Shown: positions 1 through 7,067, counted from the first letter of the stretch. The stretch is DNA of 9,780 nt from an uncultured Clostridia bacterium (GCA_947174175.1 CAMWHW010000017.1:1-9780), one strand, 5' to 3'. Notes: generated by a model not told the origin, from the sequence alone. Numbers and translations: made by a program.

Positions 1-1991
1 GCGTATGCGTTGCGCGCGCGTTCGCGCCCCTCTTCCAGTTCGGTCTTGCTCTTTTCCCACTGAGATTTCCGGTTTAACGCGCTCTGTCTGTCGGGGTGCG
101 CAAGCTTGCCTTTCAGCTCCGCAATATCCTTTTCGAACTGCAAAATTCCGCTCTCCGCCTTGCCCGCCTGCACCTGCGCTTCGGCTATGCGCGCGGCAAG
201 TTTTTCCGCCTGCTCCCTGCCCGCGGCTATCTCCGCGGCTATCTTGTCCGCCTTTAAAAGCGACTGTTTTATTTGATTAAGCGCGGCACTTTTTTCGCTT
301 AATTGCTGCTTAACCCCGTAATATATGCCGTTTAACGCGTCTTTTACCTCTTTAAGCTTTGCCCCGTCCGCAATTTCCGTGAACTTTAATGCGTCCTTTT
401 TAATGCGTTCGGAACGCGCCTCGAACGCGGCTTTAAGCCGTCCCGCAAGGTCGCTTGCCGCGCGTTCTTCCTTTGTCGCCTGCTCGGCAACCGCCTTGCA
501 ATTGTCAAGCTCTGCGGCGCTGCAAACTTCCTTTCCGTTTAAGGTTGCGGGCGCGGGGTGGTGCATAGAGCCGCACACGGGGCAGGGCTTGCCCTCTTCC
601 AGCTTGCCCGCAAGCACGCCCGCCTGCGCGTCAAGATACGCCCTGTTCATTAAAGCGTAGCTCTCCTGCGCGGCAGCCGAACGGTAGCGCAGCTTAACAT
701 ATTTATCCGCCGCTTCTTTATACTCCGCGTACTCGCCGTGCAGTTTTTCGACGTCGCTCAATATGCGCGAAAGCTCGTCCGCTTTGCCGTCAAGCTCCTT
801 AACTTCACCCTGCAATTTTACCGCTTCTATTTCGGCGGTTTTAAGCTTTTCTTTTTCCTCTTCCAGCGCGGCGGTTTTATTGCGCGCGCTCTCCAACGCG
901 GCGGTGGAATTACCGACAATTTCGTGCTGATTGAGCGCAACCGCCTTTAATCTTCCAAGCTCCGCGCGCTTGGTTTCCAGCTCGTCGTAGAGCGAAAGCT
1001 GAGCGTTTAACCGCGCAATATCGTCCGTCAAAGCGCTTATCTTTGCACCGTCCTCCGCGTGAGCGTCAAGCTCGGTCTTTAAACGCGCAAGCCTTTCCTT
1101 TTCTTCGGCAAGCTGCCGCGTGCACTGCGCGTGCTGCTCTTTAAGCTTCTCGCGCCGCTCCGCTTCGGCAAGCGCGACTTTCAGTTTGTCAAGCTCGCCG
1201 TCGCACTCCTTCAACTGCCCGTCGATAAGCTTCGCCTGCTCACCGTCCTCGTCTATGAGCTTTGAGATGAGTTCAACCACTTCCTCGGTAGGCGTGCCGC
1301 CTGCCTTTGCGGCGCTTACTTGCTCGTAATACGCACTGTTTTCGTCGCATATTATGCCGCGGATAAACTGCGCGATGGAATTGCCCGCCGACTCGTACTG
1401 CGCGCGCACGGCGGAAACCTGCTCTTTCAGCTCGTCCTGCAAGCGCTGGAACGAATGGGTTCGGAACACTTTCTGGAAAATCTTTTTTCTGTCCTCGGTG
1501 GGCGATAATAAAAGCCGCGCAAAGTCGCCCTGCGCAAGCATGGCAATCTGCGTAAACTGCTCGCGGTCAATTCCCAGAATTTCCACGACCGCCCTGTTGA
1601 CGTCCTTTACCTTGGCAATAACCTTGCCGTCGGGCATTGTCAACTCGGCGTTAGCCTTCTCGCTGGTCACGCCGTCGCCGCGCGATTTTCTGCGCTCGTA
1701 CTCGGGGTTGCGCACAATTTTATAAATCTTGCCGCAATACGAAAAACTGAGCTCCACGAAGGTCGGAGTATCTTCCGCGGCGTACTTCGAACGGAACATA
1801 TACGGTTCTCTGTTCGCTCCGCTCGCCTCGCCGTACAGCGCGAATACAATCGCGTCGAACACGGTGGTCTTGCCCGCGCCCGTATCGCCGCAGATTAAAT
1901 ACAGTCCGCGCTCACCAAGCTTTGTAAAGTCCACCTCCGTGCGCTTGGCATAGGGACCGAACGCCGACATAATAAGTCTTAAAGGTTTCAC
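1..1991 (-). CDS. sbcC: SbcC (Rad50-like) exonuclease subunit, N-terminal 663 residues, 3' end outside window
   Basis: ATPase subunit of the SbcCD (Mre11-Rad50) complex, which trims DNA ends and cleaves hairpins in the cytoplasm. The frame is open from 1991 to the window edge without a stop. The N-terminus has the family pattern MKPLRLIMSAFGPY, then a Walker A motif GDTGAGKT at residues 35-42 (bases 1866-1889), and the Q-loop region with AMLAQGDF. A long Glu/Lys/Ala-rich coiled coil follows, interrupted by the zinc-hook motif CPVC at residues 470-473 (bases 573-584), through which two SbcC molecules join via zinc. The second coiled-coil arm continues to the window edge; the ABC signature, Walker B and C-terminus (family length about 1000 residues) lie outside. 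The start is GTG at 1991, because its protein start fits the family; the ATG seven codons later would cut off the first beta strand. It overlaps the sbcD stop by four bases (GTGA), with a run of six G seven bases upstream, so translation is probably coupled. Confidence 0.95.
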   Translation of the reverse strand, partial: MKPLRLIMSAFGPYAKRTEVDFTKLGERGLYLICGDTGAGKTTVFDAIVFALYGEASGANREPYMFRSKYAAEDTPTFVELSFSYCGKIYKIVRNPEYERRKSRGDGVTSEKANAELTMPDGKVIAKVKDVNRAVVEILGIDREQFTQIAMLAQGDFARLLLSPTEDRKKIFQKVFRTHSFQRLQDELKEQVSAVRAQYESAGNSIAQFIRGIICDENSAYYEQVSAAKAGGTPTEEVVELISKLIDEDGEQAKLIDGQLKECDGELDKLKVALAEAERREKLKEQHAQCTRQLAEEKERLARLKTELDAHAEDGAKISALTDDIARLNAQLSLYDELETKRAELGRLKAVALNQHEIVGNSTAALESARNKTAALEEEKEKLKTAEIEAVKLQGEVKELDGKADELSRILSDVEKLHGEYAEYKEAADKYVKLRYRSAAAQESYALMNRAYLDAQAGVLAGKLEEGKPCPVCGSMHHPAPATLNGKEVCSAAELDNCKAVAEQATKEERAASDLAGRLKAAFEARSERIKKDALKFTEIADGAKLKEVKDALNGIYYGVKQQLSEKSAALNQIKQSLLKADKIAAEIAAGREQAEKLAARIAEAQVQAGKAESGILQFEKDIAELKGKLAHPDRQSALNRKSQWEKSKTELEEGRERARNAY

Positions 1992-3127
1992 CGCTCGTCC
2001 CCCCATATTTTTTCTATCAAACTTTGCACAAGCTCGCTCTGTTCGGGCGACATGGGCTTATTGTTCTGCGCCTCGAACAGCGCCGAAAACAGCTCCATAG
2101 GCGACCGCGCGGGCACCGCTTCAAGCTCCCCCGCCTGCGACGAGTTTTGCGTGCGTGTGTTGTCGTAACGAACGTTCATTATATACGGGTATATAAGGCG
2201 CAGTTTGGCAAGCACGTCGGGCACGTCGTCCTCATCGGTCAGCACGACGTGAACGAGGTCTTTCGTAAGCGTAGTGCCCTCGTAAAAGCTCTTTTTAGTC
2301 AGCTCCTCGTAAGTGCCGCGAATTTCCACTACGGCGCGCAACGGCTTTAAAGCGGCCGTGCGCACGGCTATATCGCCCTTGGCTTTGAGTTCGACTATCG
2401 TCACCGATTTTTCGCTCTTCGCTTCCGACAGCGAATATTTGAGCGGCGTGCCCGAATAGCGCACGCGTTCGGAGCCGACGTTCTGCGCGCCGTGCACGTG
2501 ACCGAGCGCGGTATAGTCGAAGGGCGCAAAAATTTCGGCGTCAACGTTGCCGAGGTCGCCAACGATAAATTCTTCCGAACCCGAATGGCTTGCGCCCGTG
2601 ACGAACTGATGAGCAACCAGAACGTTGCGCGCGCGGGTATCTATCTTCATGGCGTCAACGGCGGCTTTAAGCGCGTCGTTGTAGCTTTCAATTTTCTCCC
2701 CCTCGAAAAAGCGGCGTACGGTTGCGGGCTTGATAAAGGGCAGCAGATATATATTGACTTCGCCGAAATTATCGTGCAAGGTCACTGGCGTAATTTCGCC
2801 TGCGTATACGGGCGAAAAATGCACGCCGCTGCGCGACATAAGCTTTGCGCCGAAGGCAATTCTTTCCGCCGAATCGTGGTTGCCGCTGATAACGAAGACC
2901 TGCGCCCCCTTTTCGGAGAGCGCGTTTAAAAAGCGGTCGAAAAGCTCAACCGCCTCGGCGGACGGCACCGACTTGTCGTAGACGTCGCCCGCGATAATAA
3001 CGCCGTCGGGCTGCTCGTCGGATACGATTTTAAGCACCTCGTCCAGAATATATTTTTGGTCCTCGATAAGCGAAAACTCGTTGTAGCGCTTGCCTATATG
3101 CAAGTCTGCCAAGTGCAGAAATTTCAA
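1988..3127 (-). CDS. sbcD: SbcD (Mre11-like) DNA exonuclease subunit
   Basis: Metallophosphoesterase nuclease subunit of SbcCD; with the sbcC product it processes DNA double-strand ends and hairpins. At 379 residues it has normal family length. The calcineurin-like phosphoesterase motifs are all present in order: DLH at D8/H10, GDV at D48, GNHD at N83-H84-D85, VAH at H173 and GHVH at H210/H212. These are the residues that bind the two Mn ions. The C-terminal third (about residues 250-379) fits the SbcD C-terminal region that contacts SbcC. The start is TTG at 3125-3127: this gives the family's MKFLHLADLHIG beginning, and no ATG lies nearby. The Shine-Dalgarno AAGGGG overlaps the stop of the upstream regulator gene, and only 11 bases separate the two genes. 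The 3' end overlaps sbcC. The two weak start codons suggest low, coupled expression. Confidence 0.96.
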   Translation of the reverse strand: MKFLHLADLHIGKRYNEFSLIEDQKYILDEVLKIVSDEQPDGVIIAGDVYDKSVPSAEAVELFDRFLNALSEKGAQVFVISGNHDSAERIAFGAKLMSRSGVHFSPVYAGEITPVTLHDNFGEVNIYLLPFIKPATVRRFFEGEKIESYNDALKAAVDAMKIDTRARNVLVAHQFVTGASHSGSEEFIVGDLGNVDAEIFAPFDYTALGHVHGAQNVGSERVRYSGTPLKYSLSEAKSEKSVTIVELKAKGDIAVRTAALKPLRAVVEIRGTYEELTKKSFYEGTTLTKDLVHVVLTDEDDVPDVLAKLRLIYPYIMNVRYDNTRTQNSSQAGELEAVPARSPMELFSALFEAQNNKPMSPEQSELVQSLIEKIWGDER

Positions 3128-3134
3128 TTTTTCG

Positions 3135-3140
3135 CCCCTT
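3135..3140 (-). promoter_or_regulatory. Shine-Dalgarno of sbcD, overlapping the upstream stop codon
   Basis: On the minus strand the TAA stop of the XRE-type gene runs directly into GGGG, giving AAGGGG seven bases before the TTG start of sbcD. This supports the TTG start and suggests that ribosomes ending on the regulator gene reinitiate on sbcD. Confidence 0.6.
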
Positions 3141-3471
3141 ATGATTTATCCGTAATAACTACGTCGAAAAGGTCCAGTTTGCAAATCTGCGCGTAGAACA
3201 TAAGGTCGTCCAGGGTGGGCAGGCTTTTGCCGTTTTCCCAGTTGAACACCACGCTTTCGGTAACGCTGAACACGGCGGCAAGCTCGGCACGGCTTATGCT
3301 GTTGTCCATTTCGAATTTGCAGTCCGCGCAGTTTGCACCGTCGCAGACGCCGTTTTTAACGCGCAGAACGCCGCATACGTAGCGGCGTAAGTTTATATTA
3401 TCCTGCCTTAAAAGGCGCAGATTGACAGCCGTTTTCTGCCAGTTTACGTAGCTTCTTTGTAATTTTTCCAT
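3139..3471 (-). CDS. Small XRE-type helix-turn-helix protein with a four-cysteine cluster
   Basis: A 110-residue probable DNA-binding regulator. Residues 60-106 fit an XRE/Cro-type helix-turn-helix: SRAELAAVFSVTESVVFNWENGKSLP followed by a third part with TLDDLMFYAQ and a final helix. The NWENGK segment is the recognition-helix end typical of XRE proteins. Upstream, residues 17-25 (NLRLLRQDN) resemble the usual first helix of the fold. Between them lies an insert with C33, C43, C48 and C51, spaced CX9CX4CX2C, which could bind zinc or an Fe-S cluster or act as a thiol switch (inference). C97 lies outside the cluster. No signal peptide or membrane segment is seen. It is first in an operon with sbcD and sbcC, 11 bases before sbcD, so it may control that operon, or simply share its transcript. 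The ligand and targets are unknown. The ATG at 3469-3471 is used; there is no good Shine-Dalgarno, which fits the promoter position just upstream. Confidence 0.85.
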   Translation of the reverse strand: MEKLQRSYVNWQKTAVNLRLLRQDNINLRRYVCGVLRVKNGVCDGANCADCKFEMDNSISRAELAAVFSVTESVVFNWENGKSLPTLDDLMFYAQICKLDLFDVVITDKS

Positions 3472-3477
3472 AATTTT

Positions 3478-3506
3478 ATTTTACCGCAATCGCAGGCAAA
3501 TGGCAA
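3478..3506 (-). promoter_or_regulatory. Sigma-A-like promoter of the XRE-sbcD-sbcC operon
   Basis: On the minus strand there is a -35 TTGCCA (3501-3506), a spacer of exactly 17 bases, and a -10 TAAAAT (3478-3483). Counting seven bases from the end of the -10 puts the transcription start at about 3471, the A of the ATG of the regulator gene, so the message may have no leader. The promoter lies just after the terminator of the upstream gene, as expected for a new transcription unit. Confidence 0.6.
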
Positions 3507-3527
3507 CCGTTTAAGCCTTTGCCTTAT

Positions 3528-3558
3528 AAAAATCTCCCCCGACCTTTCGGTCGGGGGA
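3528..3558 (-). terminator. Rho-independent terminator of the pectate lyase gene
   Basis: A perfect stem of ten pairs, TCCCCCGACC (3535-3544) with GGTCGGGGGA (3549-3558), encloses a four-base loop. On the minus strand it is followed by GA and then five T (3528-3532). It starts 28 bases after the stop codon of the lyase gene, and separates that gene from the XRE-sbcDC operon. On the plus strand the following bases are only weakly T-rich. Confidence 0.9.
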
Positions 3559-3586
3559 TAATTTTAAGTTGTATTATGGTTTTAGA

Positions 3587-6500
3587 TTAAGCACCCGTGA
3601 TTTCAATATAGCAAAGATTGATGCTGTCATTTTTGGTTATAGTGCAGGTACCCGCCGCAACAGTTGCCTCAACGAAGCCGTTACTGTCGGAAGTATAATC
3701 GGTGCCGTTTATTTTAATCTTTTTGCTTGCCGCACTTACCTTTAACTTCACCTTTGAATTTGCCGCCAAGGTTATTGTAACGTTGGTGCTGCTTTCCATT
3801 TTTAATGGATCGCTATACGTTTCTCCGTTATATTCAAACGTCTCACCATCTTTATAGTTACCGGTAACAACAACATTTTCGGGAACAAGATTTGTCAAAG
3901 GTTTATTCTTGTCGTCTCTCGCAAATATAGCAACTACCGTCTGCGCCGCAATATCCGAAAGCGCGTCTTCCGCGTCGGTCAGTTTGGTAATGTCGCCGAC
4001 TACCGTCTTCTGCGCGTCGGTCAAGCCGTCGTAAGCCGCTCTTGCAGCCTCTACCGCCGTCTTGTCTGCGGAGGTTACGGCAGCCTTTGCGGGAAGAGCC
4101 GCAATTTGCGCCTTTACGTCGTAGGGCTTCAAGCCTGCGTTAAGCGCCGTAATACCGTCGGTTACCTTGCTGTAATTATTAACCTGACTTATCTTATCAG
4201 CGGGGATAGCTTCGTACAGCGTTTTAACCTCGTTGTACTGTGCAAGCAACGCGCGCATTTCCGCCTCGGTGGTTGCCGTGCTCGTAGCCGCAAGGTTGGT
4301 AATCTTACCGTTAATAGAAGTTACCGCAATGTTTGCAAACGCCGCTTCCGCTTCGGTCAGCTTGGAAAGGTTGGTTACAAGTTCTTTCTGTGCCGCGCTC
4401 AATGCGTCGTAAGCCGCTCTTGCCGCGGTAATCGCCGTGCCCGCGCTTTCGTCAATAGTTGCGGGGATAGCGTTGATAAGCGCAGTCACCTTATCCGCAA
4501 CTTCCTGGTCGGAAACACCGGGTAAGAACGATAATGCAGATAAAGTAATCTGCTTGGTATTTTTACCCGTCGCGTCGATCTGACCGCCGGAAATAACGTA
4601 CGTTCCCGCTTCAAGCACGCCCGTATAATTTGTAACCTTACCTGCAATCAACGTACCGTCGGCTTTTAACAGCTCCGCATTCTGGTCTTCATTTCCACCC
4701 TCGGCGGTAAACGAAACTTCCGTTCTGTCCGCAAGCGTAAACGAAACGAACTGTCCCTTGCCTTTAATCGTGCCCTTTGAAGCGCTTACGATATTGCTGA
4801 ACAATACGCCGCTCACTTCGCCGCCGCTCGTAGTTACCTGCGTTAAGTCGATAGTAAGTCCTTCCTTGGGAACGGTGAGCGCCTTTGTGGGTTTATTCTG
4901 TATAAATTCGGTATTTACCTTGCTGTAATCGCGTTTCTGTATGCCCGCATACAATATAACCTGAGCGCGCGCCGTTACCGAATCGGTTATCTGGCAGTCG
5001 CTGCGTTTATTTGTTGCGTCGTAATAGAACTGCGCGGGGTTGGTGTCGAAATGGCTGTAATCGATGCTGCCCGCACGGTACTGACAAGTATTCGAAACGT
5101 ACTGGTCACGGGTGGTAACAGGCGTTGCAACGCCGCCCTTGAACTCATAACAAGCGTAGAACGTGTTGTTATAGAGCTTAATCGCACTCGTACCTTCCTG
5201 ATTGTATTCGGTAGGGTTCTTGCAACCTTCGAAATAGTTCGCCTCGGCAAACATATACGCGTCCGCCCTTATCGACATAACCGTATCGGAAGTGTACTGA
5301 ATGAAGTTATTGTAATAATGAATGTTTGCGTTTCTTGCCAAAGGCTGACGCGCCTTGCAGTTGTACCACCAGTTGTGGTGATAGGTCAGATTATACTGTA
5401 ACGTTTGCCCGTTTGCACCTACAAGGTTAGTCTTATGGCAGGTTTCGAAATAGTTGTACGAACACGTGAAATACTGTCCGCGCTTGAAGTCGCAGCTGCC
5501 GTCGCCTTCCGCCTTATCGCTCTCCGCAGGGTGAGATGAATAACCGGGAAGGAACGTGTTGTTATGTACCCAACATCTTTCAACGGGCGCATAGAGCGTA
5601 TCGGTATTTTTACTGCTGTCACTTTGACTGCTGCCGTCGGGATTTATTCCCTTTGACTGCACGCCTTCCATACCGAGAGCGTCTTCGGGATAATTTTCAA
5701 ACGTTAAATTTCTTGCCTCGAAGCTCTTGCCCGCACCGTTATACTGCTGCAACGTATCCGAGTTTATAAAGTGAATACCCCAGCCGAATATTTTAGCGTC
5801 CTCACCAATACCCTCAATCGTCAGATTCTTTGCATTGGTTATACGCGCCATCATACCGTTGTCACCCTCGGAACCGCCGTTGCCCGTAGAGTTGTAATCG
5901 GTTAAACCCGTTATCGAAGAGTGACCGCCGCTAAGTTCCTCAGATTCAACTTTACCTATAATTCTTATTGCAACGCCGCCGTAAACCTGTGAAAGTTTAG
6001 CAATACCGACGTTCATACGGTCGTTACCCGAATATCTGCGGTTGTTGAGCATTTCGCCGATACCTTTATACTGAGTACCGTCGGAACCGCGCATATACTG
6101 CGAAATATCCTCTTTTACCATACCTTCGGCAGTGTTTTTATACACGTAGTCGAGGACGTCGTTTTTATTGCTGTCGGTAAGGTAAATAACCAACGCGTTA
6201 TTTTTCAACGTGCCGTCGTCGTTGTAAGCGCCTACGCCGTCGGTATAGTTAAAGTGTGCGTAACCCGAACGGTCGTATTGGTTTACAGCCATCTCGGTAA
6301 GCGTGATTTCGTTGCCGCTTGACGGCGTAATCTTGAAGTCGTACTTTTCGCCGCCCTTCAAGCCGACTATATCCACCCTTGCAGTATCTTTCGTAATCTG
6401 ACGGATAAGAGGCGCGTCGACCTGCGTATAAGTATTTTCGGAAGAGAGCTTATATTCGACTTTGGCGTTTGCTATATCGCCCTCGCCCCATTCGAACGAA

Positions 6501-6976
6501 GCGCCTTCGTTATTTGCCGAATTGTAAAGAAGACGAGCGTCTACCGCCACCCATATTGCGTACAGGGTCTTTGCACCCGTTATAGCCGTTTTGAAATCGA
6601 ACGCGTTGCCCGTGCCCTGCTCGTTTTCATACCAGCCTTTGAGATAATGTCCCTGCTTGGTGACTGAGGGCGCGGCTACCTTGTTGCCGCTTTCAACCGA
6701 TTCCGATTTTACTTCTTCGCCGCCGTCCATAAACTTAACGACGTAAGAAGTGCCGGGTGTCGGCGTGGGCGTAGGTGTCGGCGTAGGTGTCGGCGTCGGC
6801 GTAGGTGTCGGCGTCGGCGTAGGTGTCGGCGTCGGTGTAGGTTCCGGCGTAGGTGTTACCGCTTCGTTAGGGTCTTTATCGTCGCCCTCGGGCTTCTTTT
6901 TACAACCTGCCGCGGCAACGCCCAAAGACATTGCGCCTGCAAGCAGTATTGCAAGAAATGCTCCTCTCTTTTTCAT
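3587..6976 (-). CDS. Secreted multidomain lipoprotein with a family-1 pectate lyase domain
   Basis: Probable surface-anchored pectate lyase (PL1) cleaving homogalacturonan by beta-elimination with calcium. Residues 1-25 form a lipoprotein signal peptide ending AAAGC, with lipidated C25. An acidic segment and a Thr-Pro linker (41-74) follow. Residues 76-143 are an InlB-type (Flg_new) repeat ending KTLYAIWV; 147-232 look like a fibronectin-III-like domain. The parallel beta-helix spans about 245-690. Family landmarks: NLTIEGIG (384-391), EDALGMEG (431-438), D492 and D496 with the four-residue spacing of calcium ligands, HKT with K515, TYHHNWW (531-537), and RxPxxR with R543, P545 and R548, the catalytic Arg region. 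Residues 703-817 and about 1011-1129 look like beta-sandwich, possibly carbohydrate-binding, modules; 822-1010 hold three helical repeats. ATG at 6974-6976 with AAGGGGG 11 bases upstream fits. It is monocistronic, with its own promoter and terminator. Activity on pectin is inferred from motifs; another polyuronate is possible. Confidence 0.9.
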   Translation of the reverse strand: MKKRGAFLAILLAGAMSLGVAAAGCKKKPEGDDKDPNEAVTPTPEPTPTPTPTPTPTPTPTPTPTPTPTPTPTPGTSYVVKFMDGGEEVKSESVESGNKVAAPSVTKQGHYLKGWYENEQGTGNAFDFKTAITGAKTLYAIWVAVDARLLYNSANNEGASFEWGEGDIANAKVEYKLSSENTYTQVDAPLIRQITKDTARVDIVGLKGGEKYDFKITPSSGNEITLTEMAVNQYDRSGYAHFNYTDGVGAYNDDGTLKNNALVIYLTDSNKNDVLDYVYKNTAEGMVKEDISQYMRGSDGTQYKGIGEMLNNRRYSGNDRMNVGIAKLSQVYGGVAIRIIGKVESEELSGGHSSITGLTDYNSTGNGGSEGDNGMMARITNAKNLTIEGIGEDAKIFGWGIHFINSDTLQQYNGAGKSFEARNLTFENYPEDALGMEGVQSKGINPDGSSQSDSSKNTDTLYAPVERCWVHNNTFLPGYSSHPAESDKAEGDGSCDFKRGQYFTCSYNYFETCHKTNLVGANGQTLQYNLTYHHNWWYNCKARQPLARNANIHYYNNFIQYTSDTVMSIRADAYMFAEANYFEGCKNPTEYNQEGTSAIKLYNNTFYACYEFKGGVATPVTTRDQYVSNTCQYRAGSIDYSHFDTNPAQFYYDATNKRSDCQITDSVTARAQVILYAGIQKRDYSKVNTEFIQNKPTKALTVPKEGLTIDLTQVTTSGGEVSGVLFSNIVSASKGTIKGKGQFVSFTLADRTEVSFTAEGGNEDQNAELLKADGTLIAGKVTNYTGVLEAGTYVISGGQIDATGKNTKQITLSALSFLPGVSDQEVADKVTALINAIPATIDESAGTAITAARAAYDALSAAQKELVTNLSKLTEAEAAFANIAVTSINGKITNLAATSTATTEAEMRALLAQYNEVKTLYEAIPADKISQVNNYSKVTDGITALNAGLKPYDVKAQIAALPAKAAVTSADKTAVEAARAAYDGLTDAQKTVVGDITKLTDAEDALSDIAAQTVVAIFARDDKNKPLTNLVPENVVVTGNYKDGETFEYNGETYSDPLKMESSTNVTITLAANSKVKLKVSAASKKIKINGTDYTSDSNGFVEATVAAGTCTITKNDSINLCYIEITGA
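3947..4120 (-). repeat. Helical repeat copy 3 in the lyase lipoprotein (residues 953-1010)
   Basis: Contains VEAARAAYDGLTDAQK followed by a short linker and a helix with LTDAEDAL. It closely matches copy 1 in protein and partly in DNA (a stretch around 4021-4062 repeats around 4400-4440 with few changes). Such roughly 60-residue three-helix units occur in tandem in cell-surface proteins of clostridia, where they probably act as spacers. Confidence 0.75.
4136..4327 (-). repeat. Divergent helical repeat copy 2 in the lyase lipoprotein (residues 884-947)
   Basis: Same length and helix layout as its neighbours: a first helix (INGKITNL), a second with MRALLAQYNEVKTLYEAIP, and a third with YSKVTDGITALN. 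It lacks the ARAAYD core of copies 1 and 3, so assignment as a repeat rests on position, length and helix pattern only. Confidence 0.5.
4331..4513 (-). repeat. Helical repeat copy 1 in the lyase lipoprotein (residues 822-882)
   Basis: Begins SDQEVADKVTALINAIP, then ITAARAAYDALSAAQKELV, then a helix with LTEAEAAF. It pairs with copy 3 (ARAAYDGLTDAQK). The two conserved copies flank the divergent copy 2. Confidence 0.75.
6755..6856 (-). repeat. Thr-Pro linker tandem repeat in the lyase lipoprotein
   Basis: Codes for residues 41-74: two Thr-Pro pairs, one Glu-Pro, then 14 Thr-Pro pairs. In DNA the unit is six bases (ACNCCN) with a partial 18-base higher period made of ACACCT, ACGCCG, ACGCCG. 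All unit lengths are multiples of three, so copy-number change would alter linker length without a frameshift. The stretch is a flexible stalk between the membrane anchor and the InlB-type domain. Confidence 0.9.
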
Positions 6977-6987
6977 TTTGTCATTAT

Positions 6988-6994
6988 CCCCCTT
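6988..6994 (-). promoter_or_regulatory. Shine-Dalgarno of the pectate lyase gene
   Basis: AAGGGGG on the minus strand, 11 bases before the ATG at 6976, slightly far but usable. A closer ATG (ATGACAAAATGA) hits a stop after three codons and overlaps the true start. A small hairpin, GCCTT/AAGGC (6995-7007), sits directly upstream of this site. Confidence 0.6.
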
Positions 6995-7024
6995 GCCTTT
7001 TTAAGGCTATTTAATTACAATTTC

Positions 7025-7067
7025 CGCTCTGCGTTTGGAAAACGCAGAGCGCGGAGTACTCCGCGCT
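7025..7067 (-). promoter_or_regulatory. Two overlapping hairpins in the leader of the pectate lyase mRNA
   Basis: The leader runs from a predicted start at about 7109 to 6977. It holds a perfect 20-base palindrome at 7048-7067 (half-site AGCGCGGAGT), then a 12-pair stem at 7025-7036/7040-7051 with a three-base loop. The two share bases 7048-7051, so they cannot both form fully. A smaller stem GCTA/TAGC lies at 7071-7082. No T-run follows either large stem on the minus strand, so they are not plain terminators for this gene; mRNA stabilisation, anti-decay or conditional folding are possible roles. I recognise no known riboswitch class. Confidence 0.55.

Noticed and set aside
325..1953. Several plus-strand frames opposite sbcC
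   Set aside because: Overlapping, low-complexity products with no domain; the minus frame is continuous and carries Walker A and the zinc hook.
1..3471. SbcCD-like pair as an anti-phage defence system
   Set aside because: All motifs and lengths fit housekeeping SbcCD, and no defence, phage or mobile genes lie nearby. A regulator gene alone does not support this.
6755..6856. CRISPR array
   Set aside because: The repeat is an uninterrupted six-base coding repeat with no unique spacers and no cas genes.
6750..7004. Plus-strand frame coding for a Val-Gly repeat protein
   Set aside because: It is the reverse complement of the Thr-Pro linker and signal peptide of the lipoprotein, and has no start signal of its own.
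7025..7067. Leader hairpins read as an intrinsic terminator
   Set aside because: No T tract follows on the minus strand; on the plus strand a few T occur later, but there is no plus-strand gene to terminate.
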